Positions 9,217 to 19,141 of a stretch of DNA of 64,000 nt are shown here, one piece after another. Position 1 is the stretch's first letter. Each line of letters opens with the position of its first letter. A model generated the notes under the pieces. That model searched no databases. It had not been told where the DNA came from and saw only the letters and a program-made list of their open reading frames with translations. The position numbers and the translations under genes are program-made. The DNA lies in assembly GCF_902499555.1 (NCBI RefSeq), contig NZ_CABVMM010000004.1, forward strand, positions 248,001 to 312,000, in the 5' to 3' direction. Source of the stretch: Mesonia oceanica (lineage in GTDB: Bacteria; Bacteroidota; Bacteroidia; Flavobacteriales; Flavobacteriaceae).

Positions 9217-9251
9217 GTAAAAGCTAACCCCCTTATAAGAAAGGAGGCTAG
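9217..9251 (-). terminator. Terminator for the DUF6029 transcript
   Basis: Read on the minus strand, CTAGCCTCCTT pairs with AAGGGGGTTAG (11 bp including two G-U pairs) around a 6-nt loop. A short CTTTTA run follows. The stem only pairs well in the minus-strand RNA, which fits the gene ending at 9261. Confidence 0.55.
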
Positions 9252-9260
9252 TTATTTTTT

Positions 9261-10916
9261 TTAAAATGAAGTCGTTAAGTTTAGCGTTAAACCTGTATTT
9301 TCAGGAACAAATCGGCAAACTCCACCAACACAAATCAATCCTCCTCTTTGTCGTCCATAATTTAACGCTACACGGGTTCTCCCTTGCGTATAGCTTCCCC
9401 CTACATTATAGTAATGGATTTCACCCTCACCTCCATAATTCCAAGAATCTGCTGCATAAAGTCCGAAACTAGAAGAAAAATTATATTCCAATACCGATGC
9501 TGCCCAGTTTTTACGGTCTTGTTCTGTCCATAAATGCTGAAGTTCCAATCGTACAGATTTACCATTACCTAACCTATAAGTATGTTCAGCTACAGCGATA
9601 TTAGCTTTAATATCTTTTACACCTAATGGACTACCATCTGTAATACCTTTATCTATTCTTGTATTGGTATAATAATAGATTCCACTTAATTCTTTATTCC
9701 ATCTTTTCTTAATCTCCAAGGTTGCCTCTCTAAAATATCGAGGACCTCCAGAGCCTATAAATTTTGAAGAATAACTATCTGTATCCACATCAAACTCTGC
9801 ATCTAGACCTCCCCAATAAGCAAAATTTGCTGAAAGTTTGGTTCCATATTTTCCACCAAGCGCAGTTTCCTTTTTGATGGTATAATAAATATCGAGTTGC
9901 CCTCCCATTTCTCCTGCTTGCTGAGTATCTAACATTAATAATCGAGGTTGCGGATTATAAACATAGATGTTAGAAAGCAGATAATCATGTTGTTTTGTTA
10001 GTGCGGGAACATAGTTTATTCTTTGGCGGTTAAACTGATTCCCTTCTGCTAACCTATCAGCAAAAAAGCTAAAATTTTCTAATCTTCTTAAGGTTGAACT
10101 TATTCCCAATCCGCTTTTAGCATAACCTAAGGTTAATAAAAGTGCGTTACCCTTATATAGATTTGCATTATTGGTAATTTGTCCTTCATTAGCTAAAACA
10201 TCAGGTTCTTTATAAACCCCTTCAAAATTAGCGTAGAAGTTTTTATAAAACAAGTCTACTCTTCCTGCGTAAGCGTTAACAGTAGTAGGGATTTTTGCTA
10301 TACCATTATTATCTTGATAACGGGAAACATAACTTCCCCCTAAATCAACGAAAAGATCTTTTACACTTAGAAGTTGACCTAAATCTAGACTGGTATCAAC
10401 ACCTTGTATAACTCCATCAGAAGTTTCAAAACCAACACGCTGCTCTCCATAAACACCGGTTACATTCCAAAAATCTGTAAAATCATATTTAACACGAACT
10501 CCCTTTAAAGCCGTATTTATACCTAATTGTCGGTTTTCCCAAGCTCTTAATATAAGTCCACTCCCAAATTGTTCGTAAAAATATCCTGCTGTAATATCTA
10601 AAGATTTATCGGTAAAATTAACATAGTAATTAGCGATTTGATTACCTTCCAAAACGGGATCGTAACCCAGCATAGGTCTAGGCAGGTATGATTCATATTG
10701 AAGTCCGGCTTTAAACTTCCCCTGTTCATAATTGAGTAAAAAGTAATTATTCGATCTAAATTGATCTTTTGGAGCAGTAAAACCTAAATCTTGATCATCT
10801 TGTAACCATTGAGAATTAGACTCAAAACCTCCATAAAAATTACCTAAATCTTGTGCAAAAGCTTGTACACCTAAACTAATAAAAGCTAGTGAAATTAAAG
10901 TTCTTAATGATTTCAT
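9261..10916 (-). CDS. DUF6029 family outer-membrane beta-barrel protein
   Basis: The 551-residue product has a signal peptide ending VQAFAQ and a body of alternating aromatic/polar strands typical of a barrel. It ends in a terminal Phe (LTLNLTTSF), the usual beta-barrel assembly signal. Opening motifs such as FYGGFESNSQWLQDD and LPRPMLGYDP match the Bacteroidota DUF6029 family. The role is unknown. It is co-oriented with a TlpA-like thioredoxin 15 bp upstream and lies opposite two Omp28-type CxxC proteins, which hints at a shared thiol/redox or cargo-handling function. Confidence 0.8.
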   Translation of the reverse strand: MKSLRTLISLAFISLGVQAFAQDLGNFYGGFESNSQWLQDDQDLGFTAPKDQFRSNNYFLLNYEQGKFKAGLQYESYLPRPMLGYDPVLEGNQIANYYVNFTDKSLDITAGYFYEQFGSGLILRAWENRQLGINTALKGVRVKYDFTDFWNVTGVYGEQRVGFETSDGVIQGVDTSLDLGQLLSVKDLFVDLGGSYVSRYQDNNGIAKIPTTVNAYAGRVDLFYKNFYANFEGVYKEPDVLANEGQITNNANLYKGNALLLTLGYAKSGLGISSTLRRLENFSFFADRLAEGNQFNRQRINYVPALTKQHDYLLSNIYVYNPQPRLLMLDTQQAGEMGGQLDIYYTIKKETALGGKYGTKLSANFAYWGGLDAEFDVDTDSYSSKFIGSGGPRYFREATLEIKKRWNKELSGIYYYTNTRIDKGITDGSPLGVKDIKANIAVAEHTYRLGNGKSVRLELQHLWTEQDRKNWAASVLEYNFSSSFGLYAADSWNYGGEGEIHYYNVGGSYTQGRTRVALNYGRQRGGLICVGGVCRFVPENTGLTLNLTTSF

Positions 10917-10931
10917 TAAAATTATCTATTT

Positions 10932-11414
10932 TTAATTAGAGAATTGCTTAATCATATCGTACAATTCTTCCTCTGCTCCAGGAGAATAACCTGAATGCCT
11001 ATATAAAATTTTATTGTCTTTCACTAATAAAGTTAAAGGTACAGAGGCTGCACCAACTAGGCGCTTAAAATCATTATTTGTATCTAGCAGAACATTATAA
11101 TCCCAACCTTTACCACTTACAAGAGGACGTACTCTTTTTACTGTTCTAGCATCATCTACAGAAATAGCATAGAGTTCTATTCCCGTTTCATCTTGCCAAT
11201 CTACATAGACGTCATTAATTGCATCTAATTCTTTTAAACAAGGTACACACCATGTAGCCCACAGGGATATTACCACTAATTTATCTTCAGAAATATCGTG
11301 TGTATTTATTTCTTTTCCATTAATAGTTTCTATATCTACAGAAGGAATATTCTCTTGCGCTTCTACAGTCGAAATAGCACAAAAAATACTGAATATGAAT
11401 ACTAATTTTCTCAT
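10932..11414 (-). CDS. TlpA-like periplasmic thioredoxin
   Basis: The 160-residue product has a signal peptide ending AQ near residue 20. The redox motif is WATWCVPC (Cys56 and Cys59) and the cis-Pro loop is SVPLTLLV. Members of this family reduce disulphides in the periplasm. The gene starts the transcript that continues into the DUF6029 barrel and is divergent from the Omp28-type gene at 11625. Confidence 0.88.
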   Translation of the reverse strand: MRKLVFIFSIFCAISTVEAQENIPSVDIETINGKEINTHDISEDKLVVISLWATWCVPCLKELDAINDVYVDWQDETGIELYAISVDDARTVKRVRPLVSGKGWDYNVLLDTNNDFKRLVGAASVPLTLLVKDNKILYRHSGYSPGAEEELYDMIKQFSN

Positions 11415-11624
11415 TGGTGAAATTAAAATTTGTTAATGAAATTTAAAATTTTTACAATATTATAACATTTTATCTAAACACCAACACTTACTTGGATTTT
11501 CCTACCTTTATAAGCAAAACACCAAACATTTTCTTGTAAATTTTATGAAAATTAAGTTAATTTAATTTATATTAAGTCATATATTTGCCAAAATCACAAA
11601 ACCCTAAACTAAAACTTTTATAAA

Positions 11625-13454
11625 ATGAATAAAAAAATACTACTATTAAGTATCGCTTTTCTTCTTGTTATATTTGGAGCAAAAGCACAAATTTTTTCAG
11701 AAGATTTTGAATCCGGATCAGATGGCTGGACGTTTGTAGATAATGATGATGACGGGTATAATTGGGATGTTGCCAATGCATCTGGCTTAAGTCCTATTCT
11801 TGGCACAGGATCTTTAGTTTCTTGGTCATATATTGATAATGTAGGTGCTTTAACACCAGATAATTTAGCAATTTCACCATCAATCGAATTATCTAGTTCT
11901 TTAAACAATACTTTCTTAAAATTCACTTATATTACTCAACCGAGTTATCCAGCTGAGAAGTATAGTATTTATGTAACGAATTCAAATTCTGTTTCTGATA
12001 TAGTTAATTCAACTCCTGTATATACAGAAACAGTAGAGACAGGAGGAACATTAGTTGAAAGAGTAATCGACCTTTCTGACCATATTGGAGAAACTGTATA
12101 TATAACTTTCAGACACTATGACTGTGAAGATGAATATTATTTAGTACTTGATAATATTATTTTAGAAGAATTAGAAAATGATAATGCTCAACTATTATCC
12201 ATTAATACCGATGAAACAATAGCTAGTGGAGATCAAGAAATCAAAGGAACTATAAAAAATACAGGTGCTCAAGACATTACATCATTAGAGATTAACTGGC
12301 AAGTAGATAGCGGCACAACCTATACCGATGTTATTGATGGTCTTAATGTTGGCTTGAACGAATCTTATAATTTCACACACCCTAATCAATGGAACGCCAC
12401 TTCTGGTAACCATCAATTAAGTTTATGGGTTTCTGAAGTAAATGGCACACCTATAGAAGAAAACGAAAATAGCTCACTAACTAAATCAATAGAGGTTGCT
12501 ACAGGCTCAACTACAAAAACACCTATCTTTGAACGTTTTACCAGTGCAACTTGTGGCCCTTGCGCACAATTTAACAACAATTCCTTTACTGCCTTTAACG
12601 AAGAAAGACAAGATGATTATGTATATATTGCTTATCATATGAATTACCCAGGTAGTGGCGATCCATATTACCAACCTGAAGCAGCAGTTAAACATAATTA
12701 TTACGAAATTAATGGTATCCCATCTTTATTCCTTGACGGCAAAGAATTTACACTATCAGGAACATATGCAGGAATAACAGAACGTTTAAATGATGAACTT
12801 GATGCAGAAATGGCAAGTGATGCTTTCTTTGAATTCACTACATCAAATGCTACCATAGAAAATAATATGGTAACTTTAAACTTAGACATTTTACCATATG
12901 TAAATGGTGAATATAATATCTATGCTGCAGTAATAGAAAAAGAAACTACTGGTAATGCTGTTCCTACATCAAATGGAGGGAATGGAGAAACAGAATTTCC
13001 ATCAGTAATGATGAAAATGATCACCAACCCTAATGGAGAGTTAGTTAATTTTACAGCAAACAGCTCTTTCCAAGATACCTTTACTGCCGATTTAAGTAAT
13101 ACATATATTGAGGAATACAGTGATTTAGAAGTTATTGCTTTTATACAAAATCCAAGCAATAAAAAAATAATGCAAGCTATTACAGCTTCAACCACTTTAT
13201 CTTCAGATAATTTTACTAAAGAAAATAATATAACTATATTCCCAAACCCATCTAAAAATGGATACATAAATATTGATTTGCTACAATCAGGTGAAGCCAA
13301 AATTTATGATTTATCAGGAAGATTAGTTATTAAAAATGTTAAATTATCATCTGGCACAAACAGAATCAACACAAGTAATTTATCTTCTGGGGTTTATCTA
13401 GTAGAAATTAATTCAAATAATAAATTATTAAATCAAAAAATTATTATTGAATAA
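11625..13454 (+). CDS. T9SS-exported protein with choice-of-anchor/MAM-like and Omp28-type domains
   Basis: The 609-residue product begins with a signal peptide ending AKAQ. Next comes a cleaved-adhesin/choice-of-anchor J-like domain (FSEDFESGSDGWTFVD, about residues 25-180) and a CARDB-like beta segment (about 185-285). An Omp28-like thioredoxin-fold domain starts TPIFERFTSATCGPC with Cys310 and Cys313. It ends in a type A Por sorting domain (NITIFPNPSKNGYINI ... LLNQKIIIE). It is predicted to be secreted or displayed on the cell surface. The CxxC in an exported protein opposite a TlpA thioredoxin gene suggests a functional pairing, which is inference. Confidence 0.82.
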   Translation: MNKKILLLSIAFLLVIFGAKAQIFSEDFESGSDGWTFVDNDDDGYNWDVANASGLSPILGTGSLVSWSYIDNVGALTPDNLAISPSIELSSSLNNTFLKFTYITQPSYPAEKYSIYVTNSNSVSDIVNSTPVYTETVETGGTLVERVIDLSDHIGETVYITFRHYDCEDEYYLVLDNIILEELENDNAQLLSINTDETIASGDQEIKGTIKNTGAQDITSLEINWQVDSGTTYTDVIDGLNVGLNESYNFTHPNQWNATSGNHQLSLWVSEVNGTPIEENENSSLTKSIEVATGSTTKTPIFERFTSATCGPCAQFNNNSFTAFNEERQDDYVYIAYHMNYPGSGDPYYQPEAAVKHNYYEINGIPSLFLDGKEFTLSGTYAGITERLNDELDAEMASDAFFEFTTSNATIENNMVTLNLDILPYVNGEYNIYAAVIEKETTGNAVPTSNGGNGETEFPSVMMKMITNPNGELVNFTANSSFQDTFTADLSNTYIEEYSDLEVIAFIQNPSNKKIMQAITASTTLSSDNFTKENNITIFPNPSKNGYINIDLLQSGEAKIYDLSGRLVIKNVKLSSGTNRINTSNLSSGVYLVEINSNNKLLNQKIIIE

Positions 13455-13490
13455 TAAATAAAAAATCTTAAAGAAATTATATAATACACA

Positions 13491-14213
13491 ATGAAACATT
13501 TTTTTAAACTTACAACAATCGTATCATTGTTATTTGTAGGAAGCCTTCAGGCACAAATGACTATTTTAGATGAGGAGGGAAATCTTATTGAAGACGGAAC
13601 ACAATTTAGTTTTCAAACTACAGATGAAAATCCTGCCAAATTACATTTTTATATAAAAAATGAATTTTCAAATCAAATAGAGGTAAAAGCTAAAATCACT
13701 GAAATGATAGCATCTGACGGTACAAATGTTCAATTCTGTATGGGTGAATGTCTATTCAGTATTTCTGAGGGTACAGAAGTTCCTGAAAACGGTACATTTA
13801 CTGTAGAAGCAAACTCTACCACTTCTGGTCCAGGAACATATTTTTGGAATCGTGATGATTCCAATAATGTTATAACTTATAGATTTAAAATTTATCAAGT
13901 AGATGGTCTAGGTAACGAAACTGGAGAGCCTACTAACATTAATTATGTTTATGATCCAAATTTGTCTACAGATAAAAATTCTTTAAGTTCAACAAAAATA
14001 TACCCTACAGTAGCATCAAGTATTATCAATATAAACTTGAAAGAAAATGCGACTGCAGAAATATTTAATTTACAAGGTAAGTTAGTTCAAACATTACAAT
14101 TGAAAGAATCCTTATCAAGTATAGATGTTTCAACTTTTTCTTCTGGAATTTATTTAATTAAATTAAAAGGAGAGTCTAACTATACGGCTACCAAAAAGTT
14201 CGTTAAAAAGTAA
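13491..14213 (+). CDS. Small T9SS-exported protein, unknown function
   Basis: The 240-residue product has a signal peptide ending LQAQ. A beta-sandwich-like middle contains a Cys pair (FCMGECLF, about residues 83-88). The C-terminal Por sorting domain reads TKIYPTVASSIINI ... ATKKFVKK. It lies 36 bp after the Omp28-type gene and before a strong terminator, so the two form one transcript. No known family was recognised for the central part. Confidence 0.7.
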   Translation: MKHFFKLTTIVSLLFVGSLQAQMTILDEEGNLIEDGTQFSFQTTDENPAKLHFYIKNEFSNQIEVKAKITEMIASDGTNVQFCMGECLFSISEGTEVPENGTFTVEANSTTSGPGTYFWNRDDSNNVITYRFKIYQVDGLGNETGEPTNINYVYDPNLSTDKNSLSSTKIYPTVASSIININLKENATAEIFNLQGKLVQTLQLKESLSSIDVSTFSSGIYLIKLKGESNYTATKKFVKK

Positions 14214-14229
14214 TAATATAACATTCAAA

Positions 14230-14280
14230 AATGTCTATTTCAATATTTTAACTTATATTGAAATAGACATTTATTTTTTA
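14230..14280 (+). terminator. Strong terminator after the 13491 gene
   Basis: A 17-bp perfect stem (AATGTCTATTTCAATAT and its complement) with an 8-nt loop is followed by a T-rich run. It separates the T9SS pair from the lipoprotein gene at 14289. Confidence 0.85.
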
Positions 14281-14288
14281 TAACAGCT

Positions 14289-15605
14289 ATGAAAAAAAAA
14301 TTTATTTATCTTATTGTATTTATTGGTTTAATCTTTAGCTCTTGTAGTTCCGATTATGATTACAGTACAGATATTGATACCAATGAAATAAGTTTTGTTA
14401 CTTTAACAACTAATGAAGAAGACAAGCGTATTTTCGGAAATGAAGAAACGGTTACTTTTCATCTAATTAATGATTCAAATAATAGTGATGTTAGTGATGC
14501 CGCTACTTTTTACATTGATGGAGAAAGTATTCTTGGAAACGAATTCATTTTTGAAGAAACAGGAACTTACACTATTAGCGCAAATATAAATGACATCCAA
14601 AGCAATTCCTTAGAAATTGAAATTGTAGGTTCAAACTATGTTATTGTAGATTCCCCTAAAGTTCTAAAAGGACAAACGATTAACTTTAAGTCTTATAGCG
14701 TAAATGGAAGTGATATTACTTTAGAAAGTACATTTATTGTGAATAACACTCCTATTTCAGGAAGTGAATTTCAAAATAATCAAACTGGAATGTACAATGT
14801 AAAAGCTCTATACCAAGGAAGCAATTCGAACACCGCTAATTTCAAAATTTTCTCACTCAAAAACAAAGTAGTATTAGAAGATTATACAGGAGATTGGTGC
14901 GGTTGGTGCCCAAGAGTTCTATTAGTTGTAGATGAAGTAAAAGAGGTAACAGACGATGTTGTTGTTTTAGCTATCCATAAAAATGATGTAATGGAATCCT
15001 CTCAAGCAGATGCACTTATAGATGCATTTAATGTAGGTGCAAGCTTACCCAAACTTAGAGCGAACAGAACAGAAAATATTAATGTAATACAAGATAGCCA
15101 AATACCTAATGCGGTACAAAACATAACTTCACAAGCAGGCATAGAAATCTCTGTTGGCTTGGCAATAAATACAAAACTAAACGGAAATAACTTAAATGTT
15201 GAAGTTCAGATTTTATCTGAAGAGAATTTACCAAGTAACTATAGGTTAGCGGTTTACCTATATCAAGACAATCTTGTTTTTCCACAAACCAATTATTACA
15301 ATGATATTGAAGGGAGCAAATGGTATCAGCAAGGAGAACATATAGAAGACTTCGTACATAATCACGTACTGGAGACTTCTTTAACAAACAACATCTTAGG
15401 TGATGAAATCCCTACTGTATCTTCCTATACTGTTTCAAGTAAAAATTTTGGAAGTATTGATTTATCCGGTTACGCACATTATGAAAACGGAAATACATTT
15501 GATCCTAATAATTTTGGAGTTGCTGTATTTTTAGTAGATGAAAACAATACTGCTATCAATGCACAAGCAGTAAAAGCAGGAGAAAGTATAGATTTTGATG
15601 AATAA
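14289..15605 (+). CDS. Omp28-related lipoprotein with a CGWC thioredoxin-like motif
   Basis: The 438-residue lipoprotein (lipobox LIFSSCSSD) has two Ig-like beta segments (about residues 35-190). An Omp28-type domain opens VVLEDYTGDWCGWCPR with Cys204 and Cys207. Omp28 proteins are Bacteroidota outer-membrane lipoproteins of unclear function with a thioredoxin-like fold. It shares this domain with the exported protein at 11625, giving two Omp28-type proteins, a TlpA thioredoxin and a barrel in one locus. Confidence 0.8.
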   Translation: MKKKFIYLIVFIGLIFSSCSSDYDYSTDIDTNEISFVTLTTNEEDKRIFGNEETVTFHLINDSNNSDVSDAATFYIDGESILGNEFIFEETGTYTISANINDIQSNSLEIEIVGSNYVIVDSPKVLKGQTINFKSYSVNGSDITLESTFIVNNTPISGSEFQNNQTGMYNVKALYQGSNSNTANFKIFSLKNKVVLEDYTGDWCGWCPRVLLVVDEVKEVTDDVVVLAIHKNDVMESSQADALIDAFNVGASLPKLRANRTENINVIQDSQIPNAVQNITSQAGIEISVGLAINTKLNGNNLNVEVQILSEENLPSNYRLAVYLYQDNLVFPQTNYYNDIEGSKWYQQGEHIEDFVHNHVLETSLTNNILGDEIPTVSSYTVSSKNFGSIDLSGYAHYENGNTFDPNNFGVAVFLVDENNTAINAQAVKAGESIDFDE

Positions 15606-15631
15606 TTAATCAAAACAAAAAATACTAGCAG

Positions 15632-15664
15632 AAAAAGCCGTGATTTTATCGCGGCTTTTTTTAT
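15632..15664. terminator. Bidirectional terminator between the Omp28 lipoprotein and menA
   Basis: The stem AGCCGTGAT / ATCGCGGCT (one G-U pair) is flanked by an A-run on the left and a T-run on the right, so it works for both converging genes. The menA stop codon lies within the T-run. Confidence 0.8.
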
Positions 15665-16563
15665 ATAACAGCCCCAACCAAAAACAAGATGGAAAATAAA
15701 AAAGTACTTAAAGCTACTTTTTTAAGCTCAGGATCTAATTGCTGTGGAACTTTATTTCTAGCTACTATTTGTAAATGAACAAACAAAGGAATAAAAGCTA
15801 TTAAGCTAATCGCTAATATATATTTCTCTGTATAAAATATAAATTCTACAGCAGTAAAAAAAGCAATTAAAATCAACGCAGAATGATATTTTTTAGCCTT
15901 TTCACCTCCCATTTTCACAACTAGTGTATTCTTTCCTGATTTTGCATCACTAAGCCGATCACGCATATTGTTTAAATTAAGTACTGCTGTACTCAGTAAT
16001 CCTACAGAAATCGCCGGAAGAAACACGGAAAAACTTATATAGTGATGATATAGAAAAAAACTTCCCACCACACTTAGTAATCCGAAAAACAAGAAAACGA
16101 AAACATCACCCAATCCACGGTAACCATAAGCAGACTTTCCAACGGTGTATTTTATAGCCGCTCCAATCGAGGCTAAGCCCAAAATAAAAAACACCACGGA
16201 AAATAAAAAATCCTCTTTACCAAAAGCAGTATAAATTAAACTCAAAGCGAAACCCATCGTAATTACAGAAGTAATAACCATCGCTTTTTTCATTTCCTTA
16301 TCCGTAATGATTCCACTTTGTAGCGCACGCATAGGCCCTATTCGTTCCTCATTATCGGTTCCTTTTATACCATCACCATAATCATTGGCAAAATTAGAGA
16401 GTATTTGTAAACCCAAAGTGGTACAAATGGCCAATATAAAAATATCCCAAGCAAAAAAACCGTATAAAATGGCTAAAGCAGTACCGGTAATAATTCCTGC
16501 TACTGAAAGTGGCAATGTTCTTAATCTAGCAGCGCTTACCCATGTTTTAAATTTTGTACTCAT
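15661..16563 (-). CDS. menA: 1,4-Dihydroxy-2-naphthoate polyprenyltransferase
   Basis: The 300-residue UbiA-superfamily membrane protein has about eight or nine helices. The first Asp-rich motif is NFANDYGDGIKGTD and the second NNMRDRLSDAKSGK, both binding the Mg-prenyl diphosphate. It attaches the prenyl tail to DHNA, giving demethylmenaquinone. It is adjacent to holA with no gap and not linked to the menC/menE operon 7 kb away. Confidence 0.92.
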   Translation of the reverse strand: MSTKFKTWVSAARLRTLPLSVAGIITGTALAILYGFFAWDIFILAICTTLGLQILSNFANDYGDGIKGTDNEERIGPMRALQSGIITDKEMKKAMVITSVITMGFALSLIYTAFGKEDFLFSVVFFILGLASIGAAIKYTVGKSAYGYRGLGDVFVFLFFGLLSVVGSFFLYHHYISFSVFLPAISVGLLSTAVLNLNNMRDRLSDAKSGKNTLVVKMGGEKAKKYHSALILIAFFTAVEFIFYTEKYILAISLIAFIPLFVHLQIVARNKVPQQLDPELKKVALSTFLFSILFLVGAVI

Positions 16564-17574
16564 CTAATGTCCAGAAGCTTTTATCAATAATTCTTTAAAC
16601 AAATCTGAAGTCAACGCTGAATTCGCCCCTACTCCTTTCCCTTTAGCATCTAACTCCCGAAGTTTTGCTATAATACCACTCACTTCTTTCATCTTGTAAT
16701 TTCTTGCTGCTACCGAATAATCTTTTACAAAAAACGGATTCACGCCTAAAGTTTTTGCTACATTTCCCTTATCTAAATTACTTAAACTGTGGTATTTTAA
16801 AATTTTGGTAAAGTAACTGTAAAGAATAGCCGTAGTTTGCAATACAGGATGCTCCTTCGGGTTTTGAGAAAAGTAATCAATAATCCTGAAAGCTTTTTTA
16901 AAATCTTTTTCTCCCAGTGCTTTTTGCAACTCAAAATTATTGAAGTCTTTACTTATCCCTATATTTTCTTCAATAAGTTCTGGGGTAATTTGCGAGCCTT
17001 CCGGTAATATTAACTGAAGTTTTTCCAACTCATTGTTAATTTTAGCTAAATCAGTTCCTAAAAACTCAACTAACAACAAAGAAGCCTTTGGGGTAATGGT
17101 ATATTTTTTTCCTCGCAGTACTTTGCTAATCCATTCCGGCACTTGATTATCATAAAGTTTTTTGCTTTCAAAAATCTCACTTCCGTTTGCTTTAATAGCT
17201 TTATATAGCTTTTTACGCTTATCTATTTTTTTGTATTTGTAACAAACTACCAATATGGTGGAAGGTTGAGGATGCTCTGCATAACTTGCCAATTTCTCGA
17301 TAGTTCGGGATAAATCTTGCGCTTCTTTTACAATAAGCAATTGATATTTAGCCATCATCGGGAAACGTTTTGCAGAAGCTACAATATCTTCTATACTCAC
17401 ATCCCTTCCGTACAAAACTGACTGATTAAAGCCTTTTTCTTCTTCTGTAAGCAAATGATCTTCAAAATAACCAGCCAGACTATCTATGTAATAAGGCTCC
17501 TCACCCATTAAAAAATAGATAGGTTTAACCTCGCCATTTTTTATATCTCCTACAATTTTCTTTACTTGCTCCAT
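16564..17574 (-). CDS. holA: DNA polymerase III delta subunit
   Basis: The 336-residue product matches bacterial HolA by its start (YFLMGEEPYYIDSLAGYF) and by the middle/late helices (ELEKLQLILPEG, YFSQNPKEHPVLQT). Delta opens the sliding clamp within the clamp-loader complex. The first residues lie 32 bp from the divergent gene at 17607, so a promoter region is shared. Confidence 0.88.
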   Translation of the reverse strand: MEQVKKIVGDIKNGEVKPIYFLMGEEPYYIDSLAGYFEDHLLTEEEKGFNQSVLYGRDVSIEDIVASAKRFPMMAKYQLLIVKEAQDLSRTIEKLASYAEHPQPSTILVVCYKYKKIDKRKKLYKAIKANGSEIFESKKLYDNQVPEWISKVLRGKKYTITPKASLLLVEFLGTDLAKINNELEKLQLILPEGSQITPELIEENIGISKDFNNFELQKALGEKDFKKAFRIIDYFSQNPKEHPVLQTTAILYSYFTKILKYHSLSNLDKGNVAKTLGVNPFFVKDYSVAARNYKMKEVSGIIAKLRELDAKGKGVGANSALTSDLFKELLIKASGH

Positions 17575-17606
17575 AAAAGCTTAATGCCGTAAGTAGTAAT
17601 TTATAA

Positions 17607-18053
17607 ATGATAAAACTTAACTTTCCGTCCTATCAATTTCGCTTCAAAAATAGCGAAAATAAAATGGCTATTTTCGATGAAATCCGAAAAAAATTCATCA
17701 TTCTCACCCCAGAAGAATGGGTTAGGCAACACACTATTCAATTTTTAATTCAACAAAAAAAATACCCTAAACAGCTTTTAAATGCAGAAAAGCAACTCAA
17801 AGTAAATGGATTAACAAGACGTTACGATATTGTGGCCTACAATCCTGATGGAAGTATTAATTTAATAGTTGAATGTAAAGCTCCTTCGATAAAAATTACC
17901 CAAAACGCTTTCGATCAGATTGCACGCTATAACCTGTCGCTAAAAGCAGAACAATTAATGGTTACCAACGGATTGAACCATTATTTTTGCAACTTAGATT
18001 ACGAAGCGGAAAAATATCATTTCCTGCGGGATTTATCAACTTATTCTATTTAA
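17607..18053 (+). CDS. HsdR-N-like PD-(D/E)XK domain protein
   Basis: The 148-residue product is a single nuclease-fold domain similar to the N-terminus of type I restriction R subunits. It has RRYDIVAYNPDG (Asp) and LIVECKAPSIKI (E-x-K) as catalytic-type residues, with QFLIQQKKYPKQLL before them. It occurs alone, beside holA, as in many Bacteroidota, so it is unlikely to be part of a restriction system. The role is unknown, perhaps DNA maintenance. Confidence 0.78.
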   Translation: MIKLNFPSYQFRFKNSENKMAIFDEIRKKFIILTPEEWVRQHTIQFLIQQKKYPKQLLNAEKQLKVNGLTRRYDIVAYNPDGSINLIVECKAPSIKITQNAFDQIARYNLSLKAEQLMVTNGLNHYFCNLDYEAEKYHFLRDLSTYSI

Positions 18054-18062
18054 TTTGCAGCC

Positions 18063-19055
18063 GTGGAAATCGCAGTCGTCATCTTAAATTGGAACGGTAA
18101 AAAGTTACTGAAAACTTTTTTACCTTCGGTAGTTAAATATTCTCAAGGAGCTCAGGTTTATGTGGCCGATAATGCTTCTCAAGATGATTCTATAGCTTAT
18201 GTGGAAGAAAATTTTCCACAACTAAAAATTATTCAACTTCAAGAAAACGGCGGTTATTCTAAAGGATACAACCAAGCCCTTCAGCAACTAAAAGAAGATA
18301 TTTTCATTCTGTTGAATAATGATGTTGAAGTAACAGAAAACTGGTTAGCCCCTATTCTATCAAAATTTAAAAATTCAGCAGAAACAGCTATTGTTCAACC
18401 TAAAATATTAAGCTATCAACATAAAAACCATTTTGATTATGCCGGTGCTAGCGGAGGTTTTTTAGATAGTTTAGGCTATCCTTATTGCAGAGGAAGGCTT
18501 TTCAATGAATTGGAAGAAGATCAAGAACAATATGATAATCCTATAAAAATTAGTTGGGCCAGCGGAGCTTGTTTAGCAATTAGAAAGCCCATTTTTTTTG
18601 AAACCGGAATGCTAGATGAAGATTATTTTGCACATCAAGAAGAAATAGACCTTTGTTGGCGAGCCTCAAGGTTAGGCTATGAGATTTGGGTAATCCCGGA
18701 AAGTAAAATCTATCATTTAGGCGGAGGAACTTTACATGCGATGCATCCACAAAAAACTTTTTTAAACTTCAGGAACAGTTTATTTAACTTAGTAAAAAAC
18801 CTTCCTGGCACGAAAGCTTTCCTATTTGTTTTTATTAGAATGGTATTAGATGCCATTGCTGGTATTAAATTTCTTGCCGAAAGAAAACCAAAGCATTTCA
18901 TAGCAATTTTAAAAGCTCACAAAAGCTTTTATCTTAATTTACCAAAAATGCTTAAAAAAAGGAAGGGCAATTATAATAATCAAAAATATGCCTCGTTGAC
19001 ATCTATCGTATGGCAATATTTCATTTTAAAAAGAAGAAAATATACCGATTTATAG
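18063..19055 (+). CDS. Family 2 glycosyltransferase
   Basis: The 330-residue product starts at GTG 18063. It shows a GT-A fold opening (VVILNWNGKKLL), the nucleotide-sugar Asp motif LLNNDVEV, and the acceptor-side motif DEDYFAHQEEIDLCWRA, typical of rhamnosyl-type GT2 enzymes. It probably adds a sugar to a cell-surface glycan. A hydrophobic segment near residue 240 (AFLFVFIRMVLDAIAGI) may anchor it to the membrane. Confidence 0.88.
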   Translation: MEIAVVILNWNGKKLLKTFLPSVVKYSQGAQVYVADNASQDDSIAYVEENFPQLKIIQLQENGGYSKGYNQALQQLKEDIFILLNNDVEVTENWLAPILSKFKNSAETAIVQPKILSYQHKNHFDYAGASGGFLDSLGYPYCRGRLFNELEEDQEQYDNPIKISWASGACLAIRKPIFFETGMLDEDYFAHQEEIDLCWRASRLGYEIWVIPESKIYHLGGGTLHAMHPQKTFLNFRNSLFNLVKNLPGTKAFLFVFIRMVLDAIAGIKFLAERKPKHFIAILKAHKSFYLNLPKMLKKRKGNYNNQKYASLTSIVWQYFILKRRKYTDL

Positions 19056-19141
19056 CCTCCTAAGCTAAATAATTGTTAATGACCAACCAACCCCAAGCAT
19101 TTTTAATAATTTTGAATCAATAAATAATTTTTAAAATAACT

